Of a stretch of 64,000 nt of DNA, positions 26,330 to 38,463 are shown piece after piece. The notes under the pieces are model-generated. The model was not told the origin of the DNA and did not search any database. It saw only the letters and a list, made by a program, of their open reading frames with translations. This stretch comes from Chlorokybus atmophyticus (taxonomy: Eukaryota; Streptophyta; Chlorokybophyceae; Chlorokybales; Chlorokybaceae). The DNA is taken from NCBI GenBank assembly GCA_009103225.1, contig RHPI01000797.1:54542-118541 (forward strand), read 5' to 3'. Position numbers and translations under genes: made by a program. Each line of letters starts with the position of its first letter. Position 1 is the stretch's first letter.

Positions 26330-29300
26330 ATGGGTCAAGTGTGTTCGGCTCCTGGCTCACGATCACGCTCCATGTCGGAGCCTTTGAACCAGCTGTCAAG
26401 GGCGTACAGCGTACACAACCATGCGCACCACTCCGCTCCGGGACACGCCCTCAACCAATCAGCAAATGCCCTTAAACACACAAACTCAGCGCCAACGTCA
26501 CCCTCTGCAGCGGCACTGCAGCGGTTGCAAAGCACGTTCAAGGTGAGCTAGGCTGCGTACATACTCAGCAACATTTTGCAACGCATGTGTTCTACCAGTT
26601 CATCTAGTGCTTGCTTACGGACACGTTCTTCTGGTGTATACAATCGATCGAATTGGTTTGGTGGTTGCCTAGGGGTGTATGTCTCAGGTTGTCCAGCAGG
26701 ATTACGCTGTTATTGGCTACTCATCCGCTTGAGTCAATCACAGTAACGTGGGTTGTGTTTCAGAACCTCACCCCAGATGAGAGGGATCAATTGCTGCGCG
26801 ATGACCTTCTGCTGCTGGCGCCAGTGATTCAAGAGGCCTTTCACACACTGGTATGTACTTACTTACTCTGCGTATCTTTGTGCGTGCGCAAAAGGACATA
26901 CGGACAGCATTGTTTGGGACTATTGAGTCTGGCCAGCATGCTGCATGCGCTTTACGCAAGTGTGCATGAGACTCTCAGTGACTTGCTTCTGTTACCTGCT
27001 AATAACTCACGCTACTTGTTGTGCAGCCAGTGACCACCTGCACATTCATAGTCAAGTACGATGAGCACATAGATCCAGGAACCACCCAATACTTGTGGAC
27101 AACACTTGATGCCTGGCGCACAACACGTGGCGCAGTGATATTACCCCTGCAGGTACTTCAGTAAGCAGAGGAGCTTCTGGACTTTCAAGTGGTTGTCAGG
27201 TTGCTGAACATGCCTTTCCTCAGACTACTGGAGATGGAAGTTGTTTGCTCCACGCTGTGTCCCGAGGAGTCTGGGGCGTGGAGGTTTTCTCTGATATCCT
27301 GCGCCACTTTGTGTGGGAGGAACTCAACCAAAACCGTGCCTGGTAGGGTTCATCAGTCCCACTGGATTCTTTTTTGCAAATCACATGGGACACATCCTGT
27401 GCTATCCCGTCAGGTATACTGAGCGGGTTGGGGAGGCAGATTTAGCAGAGGCATTGGTGCAAGCAGCCTCACCGCACGAGTATCTATCCAACCTACACAT
27501 TGTTGCACTCGCGCACGTGCTCGGGCGGCCTATCATCCTGTACGATTCACAAGTATGCACTGTAATGCAATGTATTTTGCATACTCCAAGTCGCTTTCAA
27601 CAACTGTCCTATGTACTTTTAGGAAGCTATGGCGCAATACGGCACAGGCTATTATGGAGTGGCTGGGCTGTTTGTGCCATCTCGCATTGCAAAGGCGAGG
27701 TGGTACGCTTGGCCAGTAGTTATCAGCTGGGCAAGGTATGAGGTGATCGCTCGTAACCCTGTGTTGGAGTCGAGCCTTTGCTGATCTGGCTTGCGTGCTG
27801 TGCCTTGTGCAGCCAGCATCATAATCACTACGTACCGCTGGCCTGGACACAAGGCAAGCAGATCCTGTGGCCCTGGCCTGAGGAGCTGCTTAACGCGAAC
27901 GCGACAAAACAGTTGAGACCCAGCGACTCGTTTGCGGGATCGGTTGGTGCCGGACCATTCGCAGTCAGCCCGGAGGTAGATGTCCAGTACAGCACAACTT
28001 CATGGTAGCAGTGATAGCGTTCATGGTAGCAATGGTGGCCGCCACCCTGCTCTCATCGATCATGGTGTTATGACCGTTCGCTGCTAACTGTGCTGTGGCG
28101 CTAATAATAGTGCACCACTTAGCTCAGCTCATTCATGCAGACAAGGATGTGGTTGAGAAAGAGCATGCGAAGGTCGCGGCTCGAAGAGCCGACATTTGTG
28201 CTTGATCTGGTTGCAAAGGTGTGCAACGTCGATGAAGTTGAGGCATATACCCGCTGTAGTGTCTCTGCCTAGCTCATCACATTATATGCGTGCAGTTGCG
28301 CAATGAGGTGATAACAACAGAAGGCCATCTGCTTGCAAGAGCATTGGCAGCGGCAACAGAGGGCGCAACAACAGTGCAGCCGCCTGATCTGCATGGTTCA
28401 ACAGCTGCAACACCAGGGCTTGATGTCGAGAAGAGCGTGCTCACCAGTGTGCCATTGGCATTGAACGCGGCACACAAGTGGCGCAAAACCGTTGCAGTCA
28501 ACAAGGTGCCCTTGCGTCGTGCACAGTGCAAAATTGATACCGGTTCATTGCGCGCACATGTACACGCACATTTTGCATGACCAACCGTATGCATTACTTC
28601 AATGGTTTACCACCCATCAACATATCATCTTACTTGGCATACTGCCGCTGTTGCATTTACTGGCTGCAGGTGCGTGCGCGACCTATGAAACGGAGGCCGC
28701 CCGCACCCTTTGAGATGGACTGGCCAGCCGCCAGCGCACCTGAAGCGCCACTGCACACCCGGCAAAAGTCGTTCAGAGTGTCGGCGCGCGACATCGCGCA
28801 CTCCAAGGCTGCTGAAGTGCTGCAACACAGTAATGGCAGCAGCCGACAGGAGAGGTATGGTGTCTGCAATACTGCTAAGGCGCTGTTATCTGTAGTATAA
28901 TAAACCTACATTGATTGCTGGCTGCTTTCAGGTATGCGCATGCCTCTCCAGCAGGAGTCGCGCATGACGCTGGCCATGCATGGGCTGAGCTTGCGCGAGA
29001 TATATCAGAGAGACGCAGAGGGTTGGCTGTCGCAGATGTTGCATTGGAAGCCCTCCAACAGGTGCGTAGAGGGTGAGACGAGTAGGATGAAGCCCATGCA
29101 TGTATGAGTACTGATTGTTTGTGTGTTTATACCAGCCCTTGCCGTCGAGCTACCATCAGGTCACCAGTGAGAGCCGCACCAGGCTGATGGCTGCAGCCAC
29201 AGCCATGGTGCGCATATCGCAAGAGTTGCGATTGCTCATGCGCACTCCCTTGTACGGGATCAATGCAGCGCCTGCACATGAGGACAACCTGTTCATGTGG

Positions 29301-29987
29301 CGCGCAGTGTTTGCAGGCCCACCTGGAACTGCATGGGAGGGTGGCAGGTACTGTCGTGTGAAGCTGCTGCATGTAGACATGCAAGCCATGTGCGCATGCA
29401 CTTGCACGCGTGCACGCAAGCATGCTTTCAGCTGCATGGCTATTCGGTAGAGTGTAGCCACAGTGTCTTACCAGCAAGACTTGGCATATTGCCTTGGCAA
29501 AGCTGTTACTACAGCTGCTTATGCGTTTTGCGTGATGCACTCCAGGTACGAACTCCAGGTGCAGCTCCCCGAGTCATATCCTCGGCAACCACCAACCTCC
29601 GTGCGCTTTGTCACACGGATGTTCCACCCCAACATCGACACTGCCGGAATCCCCTGCATTGATGTACTGAGTGATACCGACCGTGTTGCCAATGTCACCA
29701 GCAGCAGCATACCGCCGAATGGATCCAGACTGCCGGCATCGGTGCGCAAGCTGCGGCCTTGGCAATCCAACGTTGTGAACAATGCGGACTCCTCACGCTG
29801 GTCACCGTACTACAGCCTCAGCTCCATTCTCCTTGCGACACAGTTGTTGCTCACAGAGGTGTTCCCGGAGAAAGTTGTCAACCCTTCTGCTGGTGCTTTG
29901 TACATGTCAGATAGGCACGCGTGGGCGCAGCAAGCCAGAGAATGTGCGATTACCAGTAGAAATCAGAGCCCATTGATTGACATCTGA
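26330..29987 (+). CDS. OTU deubiquitinase - E2 ubiquitin-conjugating enzyme fusion protein
   Basis: My 13-exon model (26330-26542, 26764-26850, 27027-27152, 27224-27342, 27414-27552, 27623-27735, 27813-27975, 28141-28218, 28296-28505, 28670-28854, 28932-29061, 29136-29347, 29546-29987) is in phase throughout and encodes 738 residues. The N-terminus MGQVCSAP fits N-myristoylation at Gly2, with Cys5 available for palmitoylation. Residues about 95-280 form an OTU cysteine-protease domain of A20/TRABID style: TTGDGSCLLHAVSRGVWG (Asp146, Cys149), LSNLHIVALAHVLGRPIILY and HNHYVPLAW (His271). A linker follows that contains a Lys/Arg-rich patch. Residues about 530-720 are a UBC fold: MWRAVFAGPPGTAWEGGRYE, PESYPRQPPTSVRF, FHPNID (HPN 619-621), active-site Cys629 in GIPCIDVL, and WSPYYSLSSILLATQLLL. 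About 40 extra residues are inserted between Cys629 and the conserved Trp677. All key catalytic residues of both enzymes are present. Confidence 0.9.
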
Positions 29988-30673
29988 GGTTTGGCCGTAT
30001 GGCGTTGTAAATAGGCAGCTGCAGTTGTGCTGCTATGCCTCGTCTCAAGTGTTGATGGTAGCAGTAAGGGTAGCTGTATATTGCATTTGTTCGTGTATAT
30101 TGTCAGCAACATTTTTTCCTGTCCTATTGCCCAGGCACAGACATGTATACAAATGTTAGTCGCAGGACGCGCCGGCAGCGCGAGAAACGTTCTCGCAGGT
30201 ACAGCATGACGCTTGATGCTAGTTGCAGGTGACTGCATGTCGCAGCCAATTCAGGTATTACAAGTTACCTGTGCCTGGTAAGCCTGCAATGGACAGCACG
30301 ACACACGGCAACAAGGTTGTGTTTGGGTTCACTAGCATACCACAACACATACTCAGAACAACTCACATTATCATCACACAATGCTCCAGGAGTGCGTCCA
30401 TGCCTAGCATAAAGCCCGCCACAGTATAGAAGCGCAGCCTTGTTGAAGAGCTGCATGCAGCTGTTGAGCATGATGCTTGGTGGTGTGCGTGTACAAGTCC
30501 CAAGTACTACTGCAGCATGCACCTGTGCGTTTGTGGCACATTGCATACTTCAGCTGTATGCAGACATGCGTGGTGGAGGGGCGAGAGACAGGTGGAAAAA
30601 AGACAATGACAACATGGCAGAAAACAAGAAGCAAGCTTAGAGTAGGTAAAACCAATCTGCGTGCGTGTGCAAT
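29988..30673. other. Intergenic DNA between convergent OTU-E2 and the 97-residue gene
   Basis: 3' UTR space for both genes. I see no further gene. Plus-strand frames near 30480-30640 are low-quality. Confidence 0.5.
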
Positions 30674-31065
30674 TCAAGTGCGCCATTTGCGCCAGTCTCT
30701 GAGATTTTTTGCAACTTTGGGCTTTCTATCCGCCATCTTCACGTACTCTTTGCCCTGCCTGGCGGCCCGCTCCGCAGCAATCTCTTCGCACAGTGCCAGC
30801 GCCGCGTCCGTGATGTACCTCGGTTGCACCGTAAACAGCTTGTCCTTGATTAAGTTGTCATACTGCAATACCAGCCCCTCTCAGCAACAACAACAAAGAC
30901 ATGCATGGCTATGACGGCCATGTCGACAATGCACAGGAGGTATTTTCCGCTCCAGCTTACCACAAGGAAGCCAAAGGTGGCCGCCACGACTCCCTGGAAG
31001 ACGTCCACGCTGGCGTGGGGCACGCCAGGGTCGCCCCTGTACACCTCCACATTGGCGGGGTTCAT
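30674..31065 (-). CDS. Unrecognised 97-residue protein, two exons
   Basis: Exons 31065-30961 and 30862-30674 join in phase with a canonical GTAAGC donor and TTGCAG acceptor. The protein starts MNPANVEVYRGDPGVPHASV, then has a short hydrophobic helix (FQGVVAATFGFLVYDNLI), a likely amphipathic helix (YITDAALALCEEIAAERAAR) and a basic C-terminus (KNLRDWRKWRT). Codon-like composition and clean splice signals make it look like a real small gene. I cannot name the family. Its size, single hydrophobic segment and basic tail would suit a small organelle or complex subunit, but that is a guess. Confidence 0.6.
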
Positions 31066-31691
31066 CGTGTCCTCCTCGGCGTCGCCGTCGCCACCGTCGC
31101 CGCCGCTTAATTTTTGCACTCAACCCTAGCCATAGTGTTTCCCAGTCAAGGGCCTAAATTGCACACTTTGACTGTCATCACTTAGAACCCAGTTACTATT
31201 CTTGGCAATTGCTGACCAAAAGGTTAGGTGGCAATCAGGTTTCCCGGTTAAGGGTCTGCTTAAAGTCAGGTCAGTTCGGTAATCACGGCGCGTGCTTTGG
31301 ATGGGTTTTGGGCCAGAATTTTATGCCTACGTGGGTTGCATTGAGAAGCATTTGCCAGGCCGCGGTGGCGGTGGCGGTGGCGGCGACGGCGGTGTGACTG
31401 TGAGTGGTCAGGGGTTAAGACTCTCCTGCTTGTCTTTGTGGGAGCTGGAACCTGCTGTTGGCGTTGATTAGGGCACATGGGGGCCTACCACCACGGCTTG
31501 AGCTGCTCTGAGCAGCACAGGCGGCAGCAGCCTGCTCCTCCGTGGGAAGTGCGCAAGCCCAGCTGACATTGCGGCAAAGCCTGCTGAATTGCGCTGACTG
31601 AAGCATTACAGAGCAGTGTGTCGCCTGCCCAAAGCATATTATAGCCACCGCGGGAGCAGTGTTGTTGGATAGGTAGGCAGCAAGCCCAGCC
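31066..31691. other. Intergenic DNA upstream of ATG2
   Basis: Divergent promoter space between the small minus-strand gene and ATG2. A (GGCGGT)n-like tract lies at about 31361-31393. No supported ORF. Confidence 0.5.
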
Positions 31692-34600
31692 ATGCTTTCG
31701 GCCAATTGGGCGCTGAAGCGCCTATACAAATTTGCGTTAAAGCGGGCGCTTGGCAAAGTGCTTCAAAATGAGTTGGACTTGGAGCAGCTGGACGTGCAGA
31801 TGGGAACAGGCACCGTTGAGCTGCGCAACCTGCTGCTTGATACAGATTATCTTACAGAGCAGGTGCGTTTCCAACTGCTGCCTCAGGGTTCAACTTGTGC
31901 TAAGCTGTGGTCGGATAACGTGGTTTAAGCATAGTGAATGCTCTTAGCTCTGCTTCCACATGGCAATGTGTTCAGAGCATGCTTGAACTGTGAACATATG
32001 GCTTCCCTATCCCCGCACACACAACCTTTGTAAGTGGCATTATATTGCGTGTGACTTGTTTCTGCATGCTTGTTTGCACAGTCACCTTCCTCTGCTAAGC
32101 ACTTGTGGCATATAACCTCTGCACTGTCAGTTGGTGAAGCCACGTGCAATTGCTGTTGGTACACAGCTTGCATGACACTTAGAGCAGCTGACTAGTTAGG
32201 CTTGCTACATGCCAGAGCGTTTCAAGCTTACGTGTGCTGACTTGCCCATGCAATGCAGCTAGCAGGCCTGCCTGTGGCTGTTACTTCCGGGTACATTGGA
32301 TGCGTCCGTGCCATCATCCCGTGGACCGGTTTGGTTACTTCGCCGGCTGCAGTAGAGATTCATGATCTTGACATCACAGTAGCACCTCGCCCGGACTCCA
32401 TCCCATCCAGAGCAGCCTCGCCTCAGCCCAATGACAATGGCGAGGATGGTGGCGCTGAAGACGCTGAGGATTGGCAAGATGGTGCAGACATTGGCGGGCT
32501 TGGCTTTGGTTCCATCGATGGCGTCAACATCATTGCGAGGCTGGTGGAGCGGTTTGTAATCAACTTGCGAGCGGTGATTATCAATCTGCGCGTGCGATTG
32601 GAGATGCCAACAGCAGACATAACGGGCTCGGGCTCATCCGCAGGAGCAGCCCTCATCTTGCGCTTGGCACGACTTGACTATTCCAACGATGCAGCTTCAA
32701 GCGAAGGCAGTAAAGATACAACGCTGCAGGAGTCGGTTGCACTGACCAAAACAGTGTCCATTCAGGGTCTCACTGTAGCAATCTGTGAGTTTGAAGCCAG
32801 TGTTGAAGACGACATGGCGTGTGATGACAAGGACGCAGCGTCAGACGTAAATGGCAGCATGCAGCTGGCGAATGACACCATCATCTCGGGGGCTGATGCT
32901 GGTGGGCAGGGCTCAGTGCATGTCACAGTCTCTTGGCAAGGTGGTCTTCAGAGGAGCCCACAGGTCAATGCGGTGGTTGACATGGAAGCTCTTCATGTTA
33001 GACTGACCCCACGCCAGTTGCAGCTGCTGACCTGTCTGCCAGCCGCATTTGTGGTTCAGCCACTGCAGTCCGCAGCACAGAGCTTCTTGGCGGCTTCTAC
33101 AGCCACCATTGAGCAGGTTGTGTCTCAGAGCATGATGAAGGCATCCGCTGATGAGACGGGTCTGGATGCCAACAGTGAGGAGGGTGCAGCCGACACGGCA
33201 ATTGCTGTTGATAGGCAAGAGCTGGCCAGCTCAGCTTATGTGTCTCTGCTTGAAGACTTGTTGGTTCGAGAAGAGTACAGCACACAAGGGAAGGGTGCTG
33301 CGCGATCCAGCTTTCTTCCAAGCTGGTTGGTTGGTGATGGGTCTCGTGCCAACATGCGCCGCGTGGATTCACAAAGCAGCATGGACACAAGGTATGGAGG
33401 CGTTATTGCCAGTACGCATTGTAGATACGACCAGCTCTTGATGGACTTATGTCATGTTGCATTTTGCAGCATTGACGAATTCTACGAATGTGTGGAGGAT
33501 GAGCCGGCAGACGCGAACATGAGTGTGTGGGCATGGGCAAAGAGCACATTTGGTGGCGTGCGGCCCACTGTTGGCGCAGCCAGTGCCTTGCCAGTAGAGG
33601 CTGCCATCATGGAATGGACTGTAACAATGCATCTGGCTGGACTATCCGCAACAGCGTTGTACCTGAACACTGCCAACGACAGCCAGGATGAGTGGTGTGG
33701 GGAGTGTCTGAATTTCAGCGTCATGGACATCAGCTCGCAGTTGAAGGTGATGTTTGGTCCTGCTGTCCCAACTCCGAAGAAACAAAACATATACTGTGGT
33801 GTTGTGCTTGTGGTTGGGTGATCCTAATGAGTTGGTCTATGCAGGGTGTTGATGGCAAGGTGTCCTGCACGGCATCAGCACAGTCCTTAACAGCTTATGA
33901 ACAGTTGCGACAGACAGCAGTTGACGAGTTTACCCTGCGCGCAGCCTGCGAACAGGTTTTTGCTGTTCTTCCGCTCATGGGCATGGCAGACATGCCGCAC
34001 AACAAAGCCGGCTTTCACAGCAAACACAAGCTGTACTGCCGCCAACTGTTGCATGTTGTGCGACAATCTGACCCCATGTCAAGAACAGCTGCTTTGGAGT
34101 TGTCCAGCGTGCAATGTGGCCAGGCGTCTGAAAGGAAAACAATAGTCACAGTCGAGCTGGAACCGATCTGCGTGTGGTGGGATGCAAGTGCGGTGCTGCG
34201 TATCGCTCAGTTTTTGCCGGAGACAGGACCTGAACAGGCTAAGCGAGAACAGGACTACACTCCTCAGTCTGCTCTTGGTGATGACGAAGATATCTCAGAC
34301 AATGGCAGCCAGCTTGTGACGAGCAACCTGGAGTTGACAGTGTGCGTTCAGCAAGTGCGGGTGATATTGATGTTGCAAGAAGGCAACGGGCTGCACCCGT
34401 TAGGTGAACAGCTTCTTGCAGTGGACATCTTTCGTGGCGTGGTGGCCCCTTACATGCCCTTGCCACCATTGCTCTGCGTGAAAACCTCAGCGGGCTGCAG
34501 TGGGCAACAAGACTGCAACATGTCTTTTGACGCTGGCCAGGTCATGGTCAACATGATCTCCGCGCTGCAATCTGCTGCTGGAAGGGAGGCCGCTCCACGC

Positions 34601-37600
34601 CAGAATGCTCCAATGCGCTGGTTCACCGCACATCGCATCGCTAGCGTGCGGACCAGGCGGGATGCCATGGCAACAGACTTGGATCACAGCGCTCTGAAAA
34701 TTGAAGTCAACTTGCAGCGGGGTCATGAGGCTGCGCGAAATTTGCTGCGCAAAGCTCATGATGCAGTCAGCCTGTCGATGACTGGGAGCCGCCACAGCCA
34801 TCTGAGTTCATTGCGGCCAGCAACTGCTGCGCAGGATCAAAGCACAGCGTGCAGCGATGACGATATTGGATCGTTGGAGCTGCGGGAGACAGCCGTGGCG
34901 AGTTCAGATGTATTTATTCATGTACAGGTAGCCAAGGTGCAGGTTGACATAACGTCTGTACAGTGCAGCAGGCTGGCAAGTTGCAAAACAGCAGCGACAC
35001 AGTCACTGCCAACGCACAGGCCTGCAGCTGCCAAGCCCTCCAAACAATGTTCATTCCAGGTTCTTGTGTCCACAGTGACATGCAAGCTGCATGTAGATCC
35101 CGCATCCGCAGATGCAAGCCGATACTCAGCGTTTACTTTTGCCTTGGATGAGTATCAAGCCTTTCACATATCTTCGCTTGACCAAGTGGCGTCCGCCAGC
35201 TATACGTGGTCACAGTTTGACAGCTGCAGCCTGACTGTGACCAGTAGTGCAAAGGACGAGGTCAGCTCGCGAGTCCTGTTGTGCAGCAGCAGTAGCTTGG
35301 GCCGAGGTGACGGCGTGCCCACTAGAAGCACTCCAGCAACCTCCCTGTCGCATGGCACTGCGGGTGTATCAATTGTGCTGTTGGCGCTGCCCCCAAAGTT
35401 CAGCACTCATCCTGGACCCAAGTATATGGTGGTAGGCACCATGCGCGGCGCATCGGCAATGACATTGGATGGCAGCTTTGCATGGCTGAAAGAGCTACGG
35501 GACAGTGTCAATGTGAAAGATGTTGGCATAAGCAGCGCGCCCGCGGCTACCCCTCCTATGGTTGAAGCCTTGCTAGAGTTGCGCGACATAGCTGTCATGT
35601 ATCAACCCGTACAGCCTCAAAGCACAGCATTGCCTTCAAGCGCTGCGCCCACAGGATCAGCTGTGCTGGCAGTTTCCTCAATCCGCATATCCAGTGGTGA
35701 TGCGGCAGCCAGCTCAGGTGAGTGCCTCCTTCGTCTAGATTGGGATACATTGTCTGGTGGTACTCATGGTGATGCTGTACACTGACGGTGTCCTTGTATG
35801 CCAAAAGTACGTTAGAGTGTATGCTGCCTTGCTATCTAACACAATGTGCACCTATTCGTGCGCCAATGGGGTCTTGACTTACTGTTTTACTCTACAGGCT
35901 TGGCAGCTCACAAACTTGGGGTGCGTCGATTTGGTTTGCTGGTCACACCTTTCAACACCCACCATGACATTACCGCCGTGTTGACTGCAGCAGGCTTGCG
36001 ACGGGCAGGGTTTGTTCGGGTAGGTGTTGTGAGCGCAGGTGGCTTTAATCTTATCGTTTGCTGTCCCACCTTTATGCTGACACTCTGTGCTTTGCAGGTG
36101 GCGCAAGAACCTGCCTTGGAAGCTTCTCTGCAGCTAAAGTTAAACAGGGAGCCAGACACTATACAGCCCAGCATAGTGTGGGCCTTGAGTTGCAGCAATT
36201 GCGAGCTGCACTTTGCGACTTGCAGTGATTCTGCGGCGGCTCTGCTGCAAATAGCCAGCTGCTTGCAGCAATCTTTATTGCCCCCGCCAGTTACTTCAGG
36301 AGACAATGGCCTGGGAGTGGTCGGGTGCCGCTCCGGCGCAAAGGTGGTGCTTGACAGCGTACTTGAAGACGCCTTTGCTTACTCAAAATTGTCGGGCCAT
36401 CGTACTTCGTCCAGTAGCTCAAGCGACTGGCCCGGGATCACCTCAGCCCCCATTTTTATTGAGGACCACTTCCCCAAGTCTGTAAGCGATGGGTCATCAT
36501 ATGGCCTCGGGTCAAGCAGCGGCTACTCCAGCCAGCAGAACACACCGAGGCCGAGCTCCTCCATGCAATCAACCCCCGAATCCACCTCTTGCAGAGAGGT
36601 ATGCCCATGCTTGTATGTTGCACAATGGCAACTGTTTGAGCCTCAACTCAAGGGTTACAAACTGACATGTGCTGCAAGCTGGGGGTGCTGTTGATGTGTT
36701 GGGCAAGGTTACTGACTGCTCGCGTGTGCAGGCAGCTGGGTGGTACGGAGGGGATGCACCACAGGTTATGGACAATCACGTGCCGCGGTCAAATCCAGCT
36801 GAACCTGTCAAACATACTCGCAACACGCAGAGAAAGCGGCCGCCAGCTTTGGGAACCGTCATTCTGCGCGACTTGAATGTGCGCTGGCTGATGTGCGCCG
36901 GCCTGGACTGGCCAGATGGCATGAACGGCGTCTCGCGCCCGACGCGCGACGAAGCCACCAGCATTGAGGTGGTCGTGGATGGGCTGCGAGTCTCCCAAAT
37001 GCAGTATGCCCCAGGACATCATTATGTCTCACAACTCCATGTGGTGAGCGGTCTAATACCCTTGCACTGCGATGTGCATATGTACCTCCACTGAGTCATT
37101 GCTAACAATTCACTGGTTTGCTCTGTTGCAGGCCATAAGGGAGCTGGCTGTGTATGATCACAGGAAAGATGCATCATGGCGGCGCATCATGGGTTACCAC
37201 AGTGCGCATGGCCCTCGCGAGACAAATTCGTCTATGGTGCGGGTGGAGTTGACCGCCGTTAGGCCAGAGCCAAGCGCGCCATTAGAGGAGCATAGATTGC
37301 GCGTGGCACTACTACCCATTCGGCTACATCTTGACCAACATCACGTGCACTTCTGGACGGCCTTCTTTGCACCCTTGGCAACTATCAGCATTGCCACCGC
37401 CCAGACCGACCCGTTGCCACAGGATGCCATGCCTTTCTTCCAGGTGAGGCGCCCTTTTGGTTGTCTGTGCAGCTGGCATATCGGCAACTGCATCAACAGC
37501 TTTCTATGTAGTTATCCTTAGCCAGTTGCGGTGATGTGTGGTGGGCTGGGTTACAGCATGGAGCCATATGCTGTGATGAATGCTAGCCGCCTTTGCGTCT

Positions 37601-38463
37601 GTCTGCGCTATGTATCATGCTGACCAAGATTTGTGCAGATGTGTGAAGTGTTGTCAACCGTTGTGCGGATTGATTACAAGCCACGCCATGTGGACCTCAT
37701 TGCACTTCGCGACGGCAACTTTGCTGAGATCCTGAACTTGGTGCCGTGGGAGGGAGTGGAGTTGCAGCTCAAGAAAGCCAAGGCATCCGGGCTGCAAGGC
37801 TGGAGTGCACTGGGTGCGTCGCTTGGCGAGCAGTGGCTTCAGGACATAGCCGCGAATCAAGCGCACAAGTTTGTGACGGGGATCGCTCCCATTCGCTCGC
37901 TGTGCGCCGTTGGCTCGGGCGCGGTTCAGCTTGTTCGGCTGCCCACGGAGCAATACAAGAAGGATCGTCAGCTGGCACGGGGCTTACAGCGCGGTGTCAC
38001 CGCTTTCGTGCGCAGCATTTCTCTTGAGGCCTTGGGCGTTGGCGCTCAAGTTGCCGCGGGCGCGCACGATCTTCTGTCCATGGCCGAAATCGCGCTGGGT
38101 GGAGCCAACTCCCCAACCCACCCGCCTCAGTTCACCCGCAGCTCGAGTCAGCCTCTCAACGCAAGGGAGGGCCTCATGCAGGCGCGCGAGACCCTCGTGC
38201 GAGGGTTTGAAAGCGCCGCAGCCACTGTTGTGGGCACGCCAATGAAGGCGTTCCAGCGCGGCAGCAGCACGCGCAATGCCGTTGCAAGCGTCTTCAAGGC
38301 GGCGCCAGCTGCGGCCGTGGCACCTGCATCCGCAGCAGCGCTGGCCCTGCATCGCACGCTGTTGGGTGTACGCAACAGTCTCGATCCACGCTACAAAGTG
38401 GATCATGATCTGGACCATACTCCACCCCCGTGCTCGCATGCCCGAGGCGCAGGTAGAAGCTAG
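31692..38463 (+). CDS. ATG2: Autophagy lipid-transfer protein ATG2
   Basis: Nine exons in phase (31692-31862, 32259-33391, 33470-33746, 33845-35717, 35898-36019, 36098-36598, 36732-37043, 37132-37443, 37639-38463) give about 1,841 residues, normal for ATG2. The N-terminal chorein motif is clear (WALKRLYKFALKRALGKVL, then ELDLEQLDVQMGTGTVELRN). The C-terminal ATG2 domain is equally clear: VVRIDYKPRHVDLIALRDGN, NLVPWEGVELQLKKA, GIAPIRSLCAVGSGAVQLV, and PTEQYKKDRQLARGLQRGV. ATG2 forms a rod-like hydrophobic groove that moves lipid from the ER to the growing phagophore, working with ATG9 and ATG18/WIPI. The intron at 33392-33469 has a length divisible by three and no stop, so it could be retained. 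The 3' third (from about 36098) is duplicated downstream. Confidence 0.95.

Noticed and set aside
26335-26541. Minus-strand ORF opposite exon 1 of the OTU-E2 gene
   Set aside because: Shadow of a real exon with no splice context of its own.
33392-33469. Reading the ATG2 intron as coding
   Set aside because: It stays open and is 78 nt long, but it has a good GTATGG donor and TTTTGCAG acceptor, so splicing is more likely; retention remains possible.
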